From positions 4,914,501 to 4,978,500 of the forward strand of contig NZ_CP012670.1 of NCBI RefSeq assembly GCF_004135735.1: a stretch of DNA of 64,000 bases. Direction: 5' to 3'. This DNA is from Sorangium cellulosum. Lineage in GTDB: Bacteria; Myxococcota_A; Polyangia; Polyangiales; Polyangiaceae. The number at the start of each line of letters is the position of its first letter. Position 1 is the stretch's first letter. The notes under the pieces were generated by a model. That model made no database searches, was not told the origin of the DNA, and was given only the letters and a program-made list of their open reading frames with translations. Of the stretch, positions 1 to 7,860 are shown in pieces. Position numbers and translations under genes: made by a program.

Positions 1-2429
1 GGCAGGAGCTCGCCCTTCTGGCGCTCGTAGAACGGCGTGAGCTCGGCGCTCACCTCGCGCAGCACGGTGGGCCAGGAGCGCGCCTGGAGGCCGGTGAGCG
101 ACGTGCCGGCGAGCGCGGCGAGCGTGGCCTGGGTCGTGCGCTGCGCGGCCTCGGCCTGCTCGGGGTCCTCGCTCGCGGTCGCGCTGAACAGGAGGTCCTG
201 GAGGTTCGCGGACGGGCCGCGGATCTGGTAGGTGGGCTTGGCGAACTCGTCCTCGAGCTCGAAGTAGGTGCGCAGCAGCCCGGGCTGCGCGTCGACCAGC
301 GCGAACACGGCCTGATCCACCACCTGCAGGCCGAGCGCGGCGACCTTCGGCTGGCCCGCGTCGTCCTTGACCGAGAGCCGCAGCGTCGCCGTCTCTCCGG
401 GCGCGTACAGGGGCTTGTCCGCGTCGACCTCGATGTGGAGCGAGGAGTCGCCCCGCGCGAAGACCGTGCGGCCGGAGCGGACCAGGTTGCCGTCGTCGTC
501 GACCAGGTAGGCCTCGACCCGGTTGCTCCCGAGCAGCTCGGCGTCGACCGGCATGCTGAAGGTGGCGCGCCCGTCCACGAGCTCGAGCGAGCGCATGTCC
601 ACGGCCTGGCCGTCGTTCAGCCAGTCGATATAGACGCTGCCCGTCTCCTCGGTGGACTCGATGGCGACCTCGATCGTCTCGCCGGTCTCGTACACGGCGC
701 GGTCGGTGCGGACGATGAGCTGCTCCTTGCCCTGCTGCGCCGCGAACGCGAACTGCCGCTCGACGGCGCGGCCGTCGACCGTGACCCGCACCGAGAACGA
801 GGCGTCGGCCGTGGCGCCGAGGGGCGGCGTGAAGCTCACCGCGGCCTGCCCGAAGGCGTCCGTGCGCGCGGAGAGCTCCGAGCCGTCCGGCGCGACGATC
901 ACCGCGTCCGTGTCGGCGAGGGGCGCCCCGAGCGGGTCGGTGACGAAGAGCAGGAGCGTGTTCGGGACGCCGCGGACCAGCTCGCGCGCCTCGGGCACGA
1001 GCACGAGGGAGGCCCCGTCCGCGGAGACCTTCACCGGGATCGCCTTGGTGACCTCCTGCCCCGCCGTGTCCTTGACGGTGACCGAGAGCGTCACCGCGGC
1101 GTCGCCCTGCTCCAGCGGCAGGCCCGCGAGGCTCGGCGGCAGGGTCAGGCTGAACCCGTAGTGCCCCTCGGCGTCGAGCTCGCCCATGATGCGCTGGAAC
1201 GTCGTCTGACCGACGTCGAGCGACGCCGCCTCGATGGTCACGGCGCCGCCGGCGACGTCCTTGCCGAAGAAATACCGCGCGTCGACGGTGCCGGTCACCG
1301 TCTCGCCGGCGCGGTACCACGGCCTGTCGGTCTTGATCGCGACGTCGAACTTCGGCAGCGCGTACTGCCCCACGGTGACGACCTTCTCCGTCGTGGTCTC
1401 GCCGCTCACGACGCGCACCTTGAACTCCCCGACGTTCACGATGGAGCCGATGCGGAAGGTCGTGGAGGCGACGCCGAACGCTTCGGTCGCGACGGGCTTC
1501 TTGAAGATCTTGTTGCCCTTGCCGTCCTCGACCTCGAACGTGATCTCCTCGCCGGCGATCGGCGCGTTGTTCCCCCGCTCGAGCGAGAGCGCGCGGAGGT
1601 GGATCGTCTGCCCGGGCTTGTAGAGCGGCTTGTCGGTGGTGAGGAGCAGCTTCGGGCCGGGGCCCTCGACGGTGATGCTGTCGTCGATCGCGGCGCTCAC
1701 CCCGAAGGCGAGCGCGCGCGCGGTCACGGGGTGCGCGCCGAGCGCGTCGGTCTCCACCTCGAACACCGCGGCGCCCAGGTCGTCGGTCGTCCCCTGGAGC
1801 CGCCGCGCCGCGTCGCCCTCGCCGACCGCGAGCTCGACGTCGACCTCGGGCACGGGCTGGTGCGTGAAGACGTCCGTGGCGCGCACGCGGTAGCTCGCGG
1901 CGCGCCCTCGCACCACGCGGGACGGCCCTTCGAGCTGCACCTCGTACGGCGGGATGGCGCGGAGCAGGCTCCGCGACACGACCAGCCCGTCCTCCGAGCC
2001 GTCCTCGATGCGGACGAGGTACCGCGCGAGCGCCGGCTGCCCGTCCACGGGCGGCGCTGGAAGGCGCGCCTCCGCGGTCGCCGAGGCCGAGCCCGCGAGC
2101 GCGATCTCGACCTCGGTCGCGCCGCGCTCCGCGTTCGCGTCGAGGTCGACGAGCGTGACGCGCAGGAGGCCGCGCGTCGCCGCCCGGGTGAGGTTGCGCA
2201 CCGGGATCTGGAGCCGCAGGTCGTCGTCCTCGATCGCGCCCCGGAGCGCGGCCTCATCGACCGCGATCGTGCCGTTCTCCGGCTGGTCGGGTCGGCCGTG
2301 CTCCGTCGTGGTCGGCGGGGACTCCGAGTCGGAGGAGCAAGCCCCCGAGATGGCGCCGGCGAGCGCCAGCACGGCCAGGAGGCCCATGGAGCTCCAGGGT
2401 CGTCGAAAGGCAAAGAAGCGGTTGCGCAT
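1..2429 (-). CDS. Alpha-2-macroglobulin-like lipoprotein (C-terminus beyond window)
   Basis: The reading frame starts at ATG 2429 and stays open to base 1, so about 809 N-terminal residues are present and the 3' end is missing. The N-terminus is a lipoprotein signal: basic start, hydrophobic run, then Ser-Gly-Ala-Cys with Cys31. The rest is a string of beta-sandwich (MG-type) domains. The stretch near residues 670-700 (Pro-Leu-Tyr-Ala-Pro-Gly-Glu-Thr, then a Val-Val-Asp-Gln-Ala-Val-Phe block) is typical of bacterial alpha-2-macroglobulins, which trap or inhibit proteases in the periplasm. The thioester region, if there is one, would lie outside the window. The upstream region is an unusual palindromic satellite rather than a recognisable promoter. 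Family assignment is quite safe; the exact subclass and thioester status cannot be judged here. Confidence 0.85.
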   Translation of the reverse strand, partial: MRNRFFAFRRPWSSMGLLAVLALAGAISGACSSDSESPPTTTEHGRPDQPENGTIAVDEAALRGAIEDDDLRLQIPVRNLTRAATRGLLRVTLVDLDANAERGATEVEIALAGSASATAEARLPAPPVDGQPALARYLVRIEDGSEDGLVVSRSLLRAIPPYEVQLEGPSRVVRGRAASYRVRATDVFTHQPVPEVDVELAVGEGDAARRLQGTTDDLGAAVFEVETDALGAHPVTARALAFGVSAAIDDSITVEGPGPKLLLTTDKPLYKPGQTIHLRALSLERGNNAPIAGEEITFEVEDGKGNKIFKKPVATEAFGVASTTFRIGSIVNVGEFKVRVVSGETTTEKVVTVGQYALPKFDVAIKTDRPWYRAGETVTGTVDARYFFGKDVAGGAVTIEAASLDVGQTTFQRIMGELDAEGHYGFSLTLPPSLAGLPLEQGDAAVTLSVTVKDTAGQEVTKAIPVKVSADGASLVLVPEARELVRGVPNTLLLFVTDPLGAPLADTDAVIVAPDGSELSARTDAFGQAAVSFTPPLGATADASFSVRVTVDGRAVERQFAFAAQQGKEQLIVRTDRAVYETGETIEVAIESTEETGSVYIDWLNDGQAVDMRSLELVDGRATFSMPVDAELLGSNRVEAYLVDDDGNLVRSGRTVFARGDSSLHIEVDADKPLYAPGETATLRLSVKDDAGQPKVAALGLQVVDQAVFALVDAQPGLLRTYFELEDEFAKPTYQIRGPSANLQDLLFSATASEDPEQAEAAQRTTQATLAALAGTSLTGLQARSWPTVLREVSAELTPFYERQKGELL

Positions 2430-2610
2430 GGTCGGGTTCTCCGCGGAAGGCGCTGGCACACTCCAGCGGCCGGGGTGTAGGTTGCATCGATCGTACCAGG
2501 CAGGGAACAGCGAGAATTGGCGGGGATCGACGGCGGGATGGCACAGGAAAGTGTGCCATGTTGCGCCGAGGGGGGCTGGTGCGGGGAGCGTGGCCCCCCT
2601 CCGTCATCCG

Positions 2611-2949
2611 TCTCCCGTCTCCCGTCTCCCGTCTCCCGTCTCCCGTCTCCCGTCTCCCGTCTCCCGTCTCCCCTCATCCGTCTTCGTCTGGCCTCCGCGT
2701 GCGCGTGCGCGTGCGCGTGCGCGTGCGCGTGCTCGCTCATCCCGTGCACGTTCTCGTGCTCGAACGTGTTGAGCACACGCACGATCACGAATCCGCGGAC
2801 GGGGGCAGGAGCGAATAACGAGCGCGGACGGGATGAGCGAGCACGCGCACGCGCACGCGCACGCAGAGGCTAGACGGATGACGGAAGACGGGAGACGGGA
2901 GACGGGAGACGGGAGACGGGAGACGGAAGACGGATGACGGATGACGGAT
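2611..2949. repeat. Heptamer/hexamer satellite arranged as a large palindrome
   Basis: Eight perfect copies of TCTCCCG run from 2611 to 2666, followed by a GCGCGT-type hexamer run (about 2698-2731). After a loop of about 80 bases the complementary arrangement returns: a hexamer run, then GACGGGA heptamers from 2887, drifting to GACGGAT by 2949. Bases 2709-2745 and 2828-2864 form a perfect 37-bp inverted repeat. The block lies between the start of the A2M-like gene and the PRC-like gene. It could form a long hairpin or cruciform. No gene is credible in it: every frame through it is a simple-sequence artefact. Confidence 0.85.
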
Positions 2950-3004
2950 GGGGGGTGGCGAAGGGCGGATGACGGATGACGGATGGGGGGTGGCGAAGGG
3001 CGGA
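2941..3004. repeat. Two direct copies of a 35-bp unit next to the heptamer array
   Basis: Starting at 2941 and again at 2976, the same block is repeated: GACGGAT heptamers followed by a G-rich spacer (six G, then GTGGCGAAGGG). The 35-bp period is exactly five heptamers, so the repeat grows in phase with the neighbouring satellite. From 3005 to the next gene at 3295 I see only degenerate purine-rich sequence with no recognisable feature except the ribosome binding site of that gene. Confidence 0.75.
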
Positions 3005-3294
3005 GGCGGATGAGGGGAGATCGGAGGGCCGGAGGCAGGCGACGGGAGGCGGATGATGAACGACGGATCGCGGAGAGGAAAATCGACTCCGCGCGCATCG
3101 ATGGCAAGCGATTCCTCCGCGCCAAATCCGTTCCTCCGGATGGGACTGCCCGGATACAGGCGCGCTCCTCATCCATCCGCGGATCGCTCGCCGCCGGCCG
3201 CTCGCCGCAAAGACTCCTTGGCTCCCCTGGACATCGGCGCCCGCTCGCCTCAGGTCTCGATCGAGCGCGAGGCGCGCGGTCCGGGGAGGAAACC

Positions 3295-4104
3295 ATGCAA
3301 CTCGACTTCGACATGCCCGTGGTCGCCGACGACGGCCTGGAGGCCGGCGTGCTCGACCGGGTCCTCGTGGACCGAGAGCGGGGCGTCTTGACCCACGTGG
3401 TGCTCCGCGCTCCGTTCGCGAGCGAGGAGCTGCTCGTCTCGATGGACCTCGTGCAGGGCACGACGGGAGGCTCCCTCCGCCTGCGGCCGGGCCGGGACGA
3501 GCTCGCGGTGCTGCCCCGGTACTACGAGGGACGGACGAGCTCCCTCGCGCAGGGGCGAGTCGACACCTCGCGCGTCCCGCAGCCGCCCGAGCGGCGGCAA
3601 GAGCTCGACGAGGCGCTGGGGCTCTCGACGGACACCATCGAGCTTGGCCCCGAGACGCGCGTGATGACCACGGACCAGGCCGAGGTGCAGCTCGTGGGCA
3701 TCGGCGCGAACGATCCGGGCAATGACATCTCGCGGCTGCGCGTGCGCGGCCCGGCGGGCGCCAGGGCCGATTTCCCCGCGTCGTGGATTGACATCCTGCG
3801 CGAGGACGTGGTCGCGCTGACCGTGGCGCGCGACGACATCCTCCAGTCGCGCCCCGCGCCCAGGCTCGAGGACGACAAGCTCACCGACCTGGAAGGGCTC
3901 TCGGGCATGGGTGGGCTCGACGGCGACACACCGGAGGAGATGTTCGGGCCGGACTTCGTCGACGAGCTGCGCGACAAGAGCGGCGCGTTCCTCGGGGTGC
4001 CCGCGACCGGCGGCCCCGCGGAGGCGACCGACAGCCGCGCGGTCCAGCCCGTCGGCAGCGGCAACGAGGCCGGCGCCGAGCGGCGACGCTCCCCGCGCGG
4101 CTGA
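3295..4104 (+). CDS. PRC-barrel-like hypothetical protein
   Basis: A 269-aa protein. The start is ATG 3295 because GGGGAGGA lies seven bases upstream; longer readings run into the satellite DNA. The N-terminal half (about residues 5-75) has the alternating pattern of a PRC-barrel: a short beta strand, Gly-Val-Leu-Asp-Arg-Val-Leu-Val-Asp, then strands describing how a surface 'covers' a residue. A second related segment may lie at about 115-185. The C-terminus is acidic, then Gly/Arg-rich and probably disordered. No signal peptide or membrane segment is seen, so it should be cytosolic. Family resemblance is by eye; role unknown. It is followed at once by the palindromic repeat element at 4112, which could end its transcript. 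Confidence 0.6.
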   Translation: MQLDFDMPVVADDGLEAGVLDRVLVDRERGVLTHVVLRAPFASEELLVSMDLVQGTTGGSLRLRPGRDELAVLPRYYEGRTSSLAQGRVDTSRVPQPPERRQELDEALGLSTDTIELGPETRVMTTDQAEVQLVGIGANDPGNDISRLRVRGPAGARADFPASWIDILREDVVALTVARDDILQSRPAPRLEDDKLTDLEGLSGMGGLDGDTPEEMFGPDFVDELRDKSGAFLGVPATGGPAEATDSRAVQPVGSGNEAGAERRRSPRG

Positions 4105-4111
4105 GGCGGGG

Positions 4112-4247
4112 GCGCGACCGAGGCGGGGGCGCGGCGCGCCGGGGCTCACCTCCGGGGCTTGCGTTCCGGCGAGCCCCTTTTGTGGCTCGCCTGCACTCCA
4201 GCCCCTCCGGTGAGCCCCGGCGCGCCGCGCCCCCGCCTCGGTCGCGC
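4112..4247. repeat. Palindromic repeat element, copy A
   Basis: Bases 4112-4150 and 4209-4247 are a perfect 39-bp inverted repeat. Inside lies a smaller hairpin (GGCGAGCC at 4168-4175 with GGCTCGCC at 4184-4191). The inner core (GCTTGCGTTCCGGCGAGCC and onward) recurs in opposite orientation at 52.6 kb, but there the outer arms have a different, again self-complementary, sequence. It sits directly behind the PRC-like gene, where it could act as a transcription terminator. Confidence 0.85.
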
Positions 4248-4386
4248 TCGTCGGGACAAGGGATTCCCCTGGCTTGCGTTCCGGCGAGCCCCTTTTGTGG
4301 CTCGCCTGCACTCCAGCCCCTCCGGTGAGCCCCGGCGCGCCGCGCCCCCGCCTCGGCCGCGCTCGTCGGGACAAGGGATTCCCCTG
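4156..4386. repeat. 115-bp tandem direct duplication
   Basis: Bases 4156-4270 are repeated at 4271-4385 with essentially one substitution (TCGGTCGCG versus TCGGCCGCG). The unit covers the core and right arm of the palindromic element plus about 23 bases of flank ending in GGATTCCCCT. The near identity suggests a recent local duplication. The remaining bases to the next gene hold a TTGACA at 4408-4413 without a convincing -10 partner. Confidence 0.85.
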
Positions 4387-4447
4387 GTGAGCTCGGGAGA
4401 CCCTCTCTTGACAGCGATGCTCGCGCGTGCTCGTCTCCGCCCCCAGA

Positions 4448-5416
4448 ATGGACCCGCACAACATGCAGCCGAGCCCGGACGCCCGCACGGCCAGCGTCCT
4501 CGACCCGGCCGCCGTGGCGGAGATGTTCCGCCGCGAGATCCGCGCGGAGCTCGCCACCCTGTCCGAGCCCCTGTTCCTGGTCGGCGTGCTCGCCGCGGAT
4601 CACGGCCCCTCGTTCACGTACGCGGAGTACACGCGCAAGGCGTGCGAGGACGTGGGCGTCCGCTTCGAGATCCGGCACGCCACGCGGCTCACGGCCGAGG
4701 ACGCCATCCGCGCGGCGAACGCCGACCCGGGCGTGCACGGGATCATGGTGTATTACCCGATCTTCGGCACGGAGCAGGACGCGTACCTCCGGGACACCGT
4801 CGATCCGTCAAAGGACATCGAGGGGCTCCACACGTTCTGGGCACGTTGCCTGTACGGGAATCTGCGGTTCCTCGACGCGGCAAAAACCAGGAAGGCGATT
4901 CTGCCCTGCACGCCGCTGGCCGTGCTGAAGCTGGTCGAGGCCGCGGGCTTCTTCGCCGGGGAGCGGCCGCTCGAGGGGCGGAGCGTGTGCATCTTCAACC
5001 GGAGCGAGGTGGTCGGCAGGCCGCTCGCGTGCATGATGGCGCACGACGGAGCCCGCGTGACCTCCTTCGATATCGACGGTCCCCTGCTCTTCGCGCCCAG
5101 CGCGTCCGGCGAGATGCACGAGGTGAAGGAGACGACGGTGGACCGGGCGACCGCCCTGCGGGAGGCCGACATCGTCGTGACCGGCGTGCCCTCCCGCGAG
5201 TTTCCCCACGTGCGGGCGGCGGAGATCCGCGAGGGCGCCCTGTGCATCAACTTCTCCACCTTCAAGAACTTCAGCGATGATGTCCTGAGCAAGGCGAAGG
5301 TGTTCGTGCCCCGCGTCGGCCCCATGACCGTGACCATGGCGATCCGCAACAGCCTGCGGCTCTACAAGAACATGCACGGGGGCGGGAAGGTGGAAGAGAC
5401 GTCGGCGCCGGCGTGA
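4448..5416 (+). CDS. Mtd1-like methylenetetrahydrofolate dehydrogenase
   Basis: A 322-aa cytosolic enzyme expected to oxidise 5,10-methylene-THF in one-carbon metabolism. It is unlike the usual bacterial bifunctional FolD (about 285 aa). Its length and motifs match fungal NAD-dependent Mtd1: Tyr58 with Lys64 six residues later, Gly-Ile-Met-Val-Tyr-Tyr-Pro-Ile-Phe-Gly near 99, Ile-Leu-Pro-Cys-Thr-Pro-Leu-Ala near 155, the Rossmann stretch Asn-Arg-Ser-Glu-Val-Val-Gly-Arg-Pro-Leu-Ala near 190, and the late Ile-Asn-Phe plus Lys-Asn-Phe-Ser-Asp-Asp-Val. If it behaves like Mtd1 it would be monofunctional and lack cyclohydrolase activity; that is inference. Start: ATG 4448 is chosen for fit to family length; GTG 4427 and ATG 4463 are alternatives and none has a strong ribosome binding site. 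Confidence 0.85.
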   Translation: MDPHNMQPSPDARTASVLDPAAVAEMFRREIRAELATLSEPLFLVGVLAADHGPSFTYAEYTRKACEDVGVRFEIRHATRLTAEDAIRAANADPGVHGIMVYYPIFGTEQDAYLRDTVDPSKDIEGLHTFWARCLYGNLRFLDAAKTRKAILPCTPLAVLKLVEAAGFFAGERPLEGRSVCIFNRSEVVGRPLACMMAHDGARVTSFDIDGPLLFAPSASGEMHEVKETTVDRATALREADIVVTGVPSREFPHVRAAEIREGALCINFSTFKNFSDDVLSKAKVFVPRVGPMTVTMAIRNSLRLYKNMHGGGKVEETSAPA

Positions 5417-5458
5417 GGCGCGCTGCGCGTCACGCGACCGCGCCCGGGGCGCGACGGC

Positions 5459-6280
5459 TCATCGGCCGCGCGGTCGCCTCGGCGAGCCCGCGGCGTCGAG
5501 CGCTCCGGGGGCGTCGTCCAGTTGCCCGGCGTCCTGGGGCCTCCGGAGGTCGCTCGCCCGCCGCCGCCGCGCGGGCGGGCCTCCCGGCGTCGTGAGCTGC
5601 TCCAGCTCGGCGCGCACGTCGGCGCGCACGTGCGGCCCGAGGAGCTGCTCCGCCATGGCGTTCAGCCGTCCGGCGAAGGTGGCCATGATGCAGCCCGCGA
5701 GCTGATCGTCGTGCTCCGGCGCCCCCGAGCGCCGGTGATGACGGCCGTAGTCGCGCGTGATGGCCCCGAGATCGCCGCCCACGTGGACTGCCTGTCTCAT
5801 GAAGAGCCTCGCCGCGCGCTCGTTGGCGATCGGCGGCATCTGCCCGAGGACCAGCGCCACGTCGGGCCTGCCCGCGGCGAGCAGCATGGAGATCACGCGC
5901 TTGCGGGCGAGCTCCACGAGCCTCGGCGCGAGGGTGTGCTCGTCGAAGACGTGGACGCTCCCCGGCACGAGGTCCCCTCTCCCTCCGCCGAGCTCGTTCA
6001 GGAACGCGTTCAGCACCGGCGACCGCGTCGGCGCGCCGTGGAGGTAGCGCCGCGCGCCCCCCGCCGCCGCGCCGCCCGGCGGCGGGTTCGAGGCGACCCC
6101 GGCGGCCTCGGGCTTCCCGGCAGCGTGTCGCGCGGGCTTCGGCCGGCGGGAGCGCTCGAAGTGGCGCTTCGCGCTCCCTGCGCGCTCGTTCATCGCGGCG
6201 GGGTCCGTCGCGCCGAGCAGCGCGACCAGCTCGGCGGCCTTCGCGGCGGTCCTTTGCGGGGGAGGCTTCTTGCTTGACAT
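5459..6280 (-). CDS. Hypothetical protein with disordered termini
   Basis: A 273-aa protein of unknown function, convergent with the Mtd1-like gene. ATG 6280 is preferred: GGAGAA lies about ten bases upstream, and the N-terminus (Met-Ser-Ser-Lys-Lys-Pro) is more natural than longer readings. The first 80 residues are Ala/Pro/Lys/Arg-rich. The middle (about 85-215) looks like a helical globular domain containing Ser-Pro-Val-Leu-Asn-Ala-Phe-Leu-Asn-Glu-Leu, a Val-Phe-Asp-Glu stretch and a Leu-Gly-Gln-Met-Pro-Pro segment. The C-terminal 50 residues are Arg/Pro/Asp-rich and probably disordered. No signal peptide, membrane segment or known motif was recognised. Codon use has strong third-position G/C, supporting a real gene. 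Confidence 0.55.
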   Translation of the reverse strand: MSSKKPPPQRTAAKAAELVALLGATDPAAMNERAGSAKRHFERSRRPKPARHAAGKPEAAGVASNPPPGGAAAGGARRYLHGAPTRSPVLNAFLNELGGGRGDLVPGSVHVFDEHTLAPRLVELARKRVISMLLAAGRPDVALVLGQMPPIANERAARLFMRQAVHVGGDLGAITRDYGRHHRRSGAPEHDDQLAGCIMATFAGRLNAMAEQLLGPHVRADVRAELEQLTTPGGPPARRRRASDLRRPQDAGQLDDAPGALDAAGSPRRPRGR

Positions 6281-6416
6281 GGGAGCAGATTTCTCCAGGC
6301 CGAGAGCTGCGCAGGTGTTTACCACGCCGCTCGAACGCTTGTACAGCACTGAACCCCGGTTCCGATCGCCCGCGCGCTGGCGCAGGGCCAGGCGCCGCGC
6401 GTGATCGCCTGTCCCC

Positions 6417-6731
6417 ATGTCCGCCGGCCTCCCGCGCAGCTTCGCTGTCCACTCGCCCGGCGGTACGCATCGTCTAGAGATCACGCCGACGGGCCCCGCG
6501 AAGTTCACCGGGAGGGGTCGATTCGACCTCTGGGATTACGATCTCAACGGGCCAGCGCCGAGGATGCTCCGGTTGTCGTGGCAGGACAAGAAGCAGCCAC
6601 TCCTCGAGGCGCTCGAATCCATCGCTCCGCCGGTGTGGGCGGGGGACACGCGTGATGGGGAGCTCGCGCGATGGTCGTGCGTTGCCACCCAACGAGCGGC
6701 AGCGGCCGGCCGTACTGCGCTCGGCGGCTGA
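6417..6731 (+). CDS. Possible small protein (104 aa)
   Basis: A reading frame of 104 aa in the otherwise empty 600-base gap between the hypothetical gene starting at 6280 and the Rpn-like gene. Residues 15-75 look protein-like (Phe-Asp-Leu-Trp-Asp-Tyr-Asp-Leu, then Leu-Arg-Leu-Ser-Trp), but the last 25 residues are Ala/Arg-rich filler and ATG 6417 has no ribosome binding site. It could be a real small gene, a decayed remnant or chance. No function can be assigned. Nothing else was recognised between 6281 and 6879. Confidence 0.25.
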   Translation: MSAGLPRSFAVHSPGGTHRLEITPTGPAKFTGRGRFDLWDYDLNGPAPRMLRLSWQDKKQPLLEALESIAPPVWAGDTRDGELARWSCVATQRAAAAGRTALGG

Positions 6732-6879
6732 GCCGCAGGTCGTTGGGCCGGCGTACCCTGGCATGGGGAGCTGGGGCCGCCCCCCCCGCCGCCATGGCGC
6801 CGCCACCCTCTGAGCTGGAGCTCTCCTCGCGTTCTGCCGTCGTTTCGCGTCGGCATGGGCCGTGCGCAAGGTCTGTGTC

Positions 6880-7857
6880 ATGCCGACGCTCGAGCACAAC
6901 GCCCTCGTCGAGATGTTCCGTGAGCACCCGGAGCTCGCGCCCCACGTCCTCGCGACGCTCTTCCATGTCGAGGTGCCGCCGCACGCCTCGGTCGCGGTGG
7001 TCGAGTCGTCGCTCGACCAGCTCATCCCGGTGGAGTTCCGCGCGGACCTGGTGCTCGAGCTGCGAGACGCGAAGGGCAAGCTCGTGCTGGCGATCGTCCT
7101 CGAGGTCCAGCGCGACGTGGATCCGGACAAGAAGTTCTCGTGGCCGACGTACGTCACGGGCGTGCGCGCCAGGAGGCGCTGCGGCGCGGTCGTCCTCGTG
7201 GTCGCGCCGGACGCCGGCGTGGCCGCCTGGGCGGCGGAGAGCATCGACCTCGGCCTGGGCCTCGGCACCGTCACGCCGCTGGTGCTCGGTCCGGCCGTCG
7301 TCCCCGAGATCACCGACCCGGCCGACGCCGAGAAGGAGATCGAGCTCGCCGTGCTGTCGGCGGTCGCGCACGGCAACGGGCCGAACGGGCTCACCGTCGT
7401 CCAGGCGGCGCTCGCGGCCCTGGGCCGGCTCGACCAGGAGCACGCGATGGTCTACTTTCAGCTCATCTGGGACGGGTTGCGCGAACCCATGCAGCAGGCT
7501 CTGGAGGCGTTGGTCATGGAACGGCAGATCGAAGGCGAGGCGACTCTCCCCCCGTTCGTGCGGAGGCTCATCGATCGCGGCATGCGGGAGGGAAAGCTCG
7601 AGGGCATGCGGGAGGGAAAGCTCGAGGGCATGCGGGAGGGAAAGCTCGAGGGCATGCGGGAGGGAAAGCTCGAGGGCATGCGGGAGGGAAAGCTCGAGGG
7701 CAAGAGGGAAACCCTCTTGCGGTTGCTGGCGCGCGCAGGGATCGTGCTCACCGAGAACGAGAGCGCGCGCATCCAGGCATGCTCGGACATCACGACCCTC
7801 GACCGCTGGATCGAGAACGTCCTCGGGGCGAAGACTGCAACCGAAGTGCTCTCCTGA
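6880..7857 (+). CDS. Rpn/PD-(D/E)XK-like protein with octapeptide repeat
   Basis: A 325-aa protein of a type multiplied in myxobacterial genomes. Residues 40-90 hold the signature of a PD-(D/E)XK nuclease fold: Arg-Ala-Asp-Leu-Val-Leu-Glu-Leu, then Ile-Val-Leu-Glu-Val-Gln (the E-x-Q pair), as in the Rpn 'recombination-promoting nuclease/putative transposase' group. The middle is a helical region (Ala-Val-Leu-Ser-Ala-Val-Ala-His-Gly). Residues 235-274 are five exact copies of the octapeptide Met-Arg-Glu-Gly-Lys-Leu-Glu-Gly, followed by a helical tail. ATG 6880 fits the family N-terminus (Met-Pro-Thr-Leu-Glu-His); GTG 6862 is possible. A degenerate relative follows at once. Nuclease activity is a family inference, not shown. 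Confidence 0.75.
   Translation: MPTLEHNALVEMFREHPELAPHVLATLFHVEVPPHASVAVVESSLDQLIPVEFRADLVLELRDAKGKLVLAIVLEVQRDVDPDKKFSWPTYVTGVRARRRCGAVVLVVAPDAGVAAWAAESIDLGLGLGTVTPLVLGPAVVPEITDPADAEKEIELAVLSAVAHGNGPNGLTVVQAALAALGRLDQEHAMVYFQLIWDGLREPMQQALEALVMERQIEGEATLPPFVRRLIDRGMREGKLEGMREGKLEGMREGKLEGMREGKLEGMREGKLEGKRETLLRLLARAGIVLTENESARIQACSDITTLDRWIENVLGAKTATEVLS
7582..7701 (+). repeat. Five exact 24-bp tandem repeats inside the Rpn-like gene
   Basis: The unit beginning ATGCGGGAGGGAAAGCTCGA is repeated five times without a mismatch and encodes an eight-residue charged helix (Met-Arg-Glu-Gly-Lys-Leu-Glu-Gly). Because the unit is a multiple of three, gain or loss of copies would lengthen or shorten the helix without breaking the frame. 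Confidence 0.95.
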
Positions 7858-7860
7858 CGG

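Noticed and set aside
435..2480. A plus-strand open frame at the left edge
   Set aside because: It is antisense to the alpha-2-macroglobulin-like gene, which has a lipoprotein signal and family motifs.
2611..3004. CRISPR-like array
   Set aside because: The repeats are contiguous 6-7-base units without unique spacers; it is a simple-sequence satellite.
4408..4436. TTGACA as promoter of the Mtd1-like gene
   Set aside because: There is no acceptable -10 sequence at 16-18 bases, so it is only mentioned, not called.
7582..7701. Short regular repeats as a CRISPR or regulatory array
   Set aside because: Units are contiguous, in frame and encode a regular octapeptide inside a gene.
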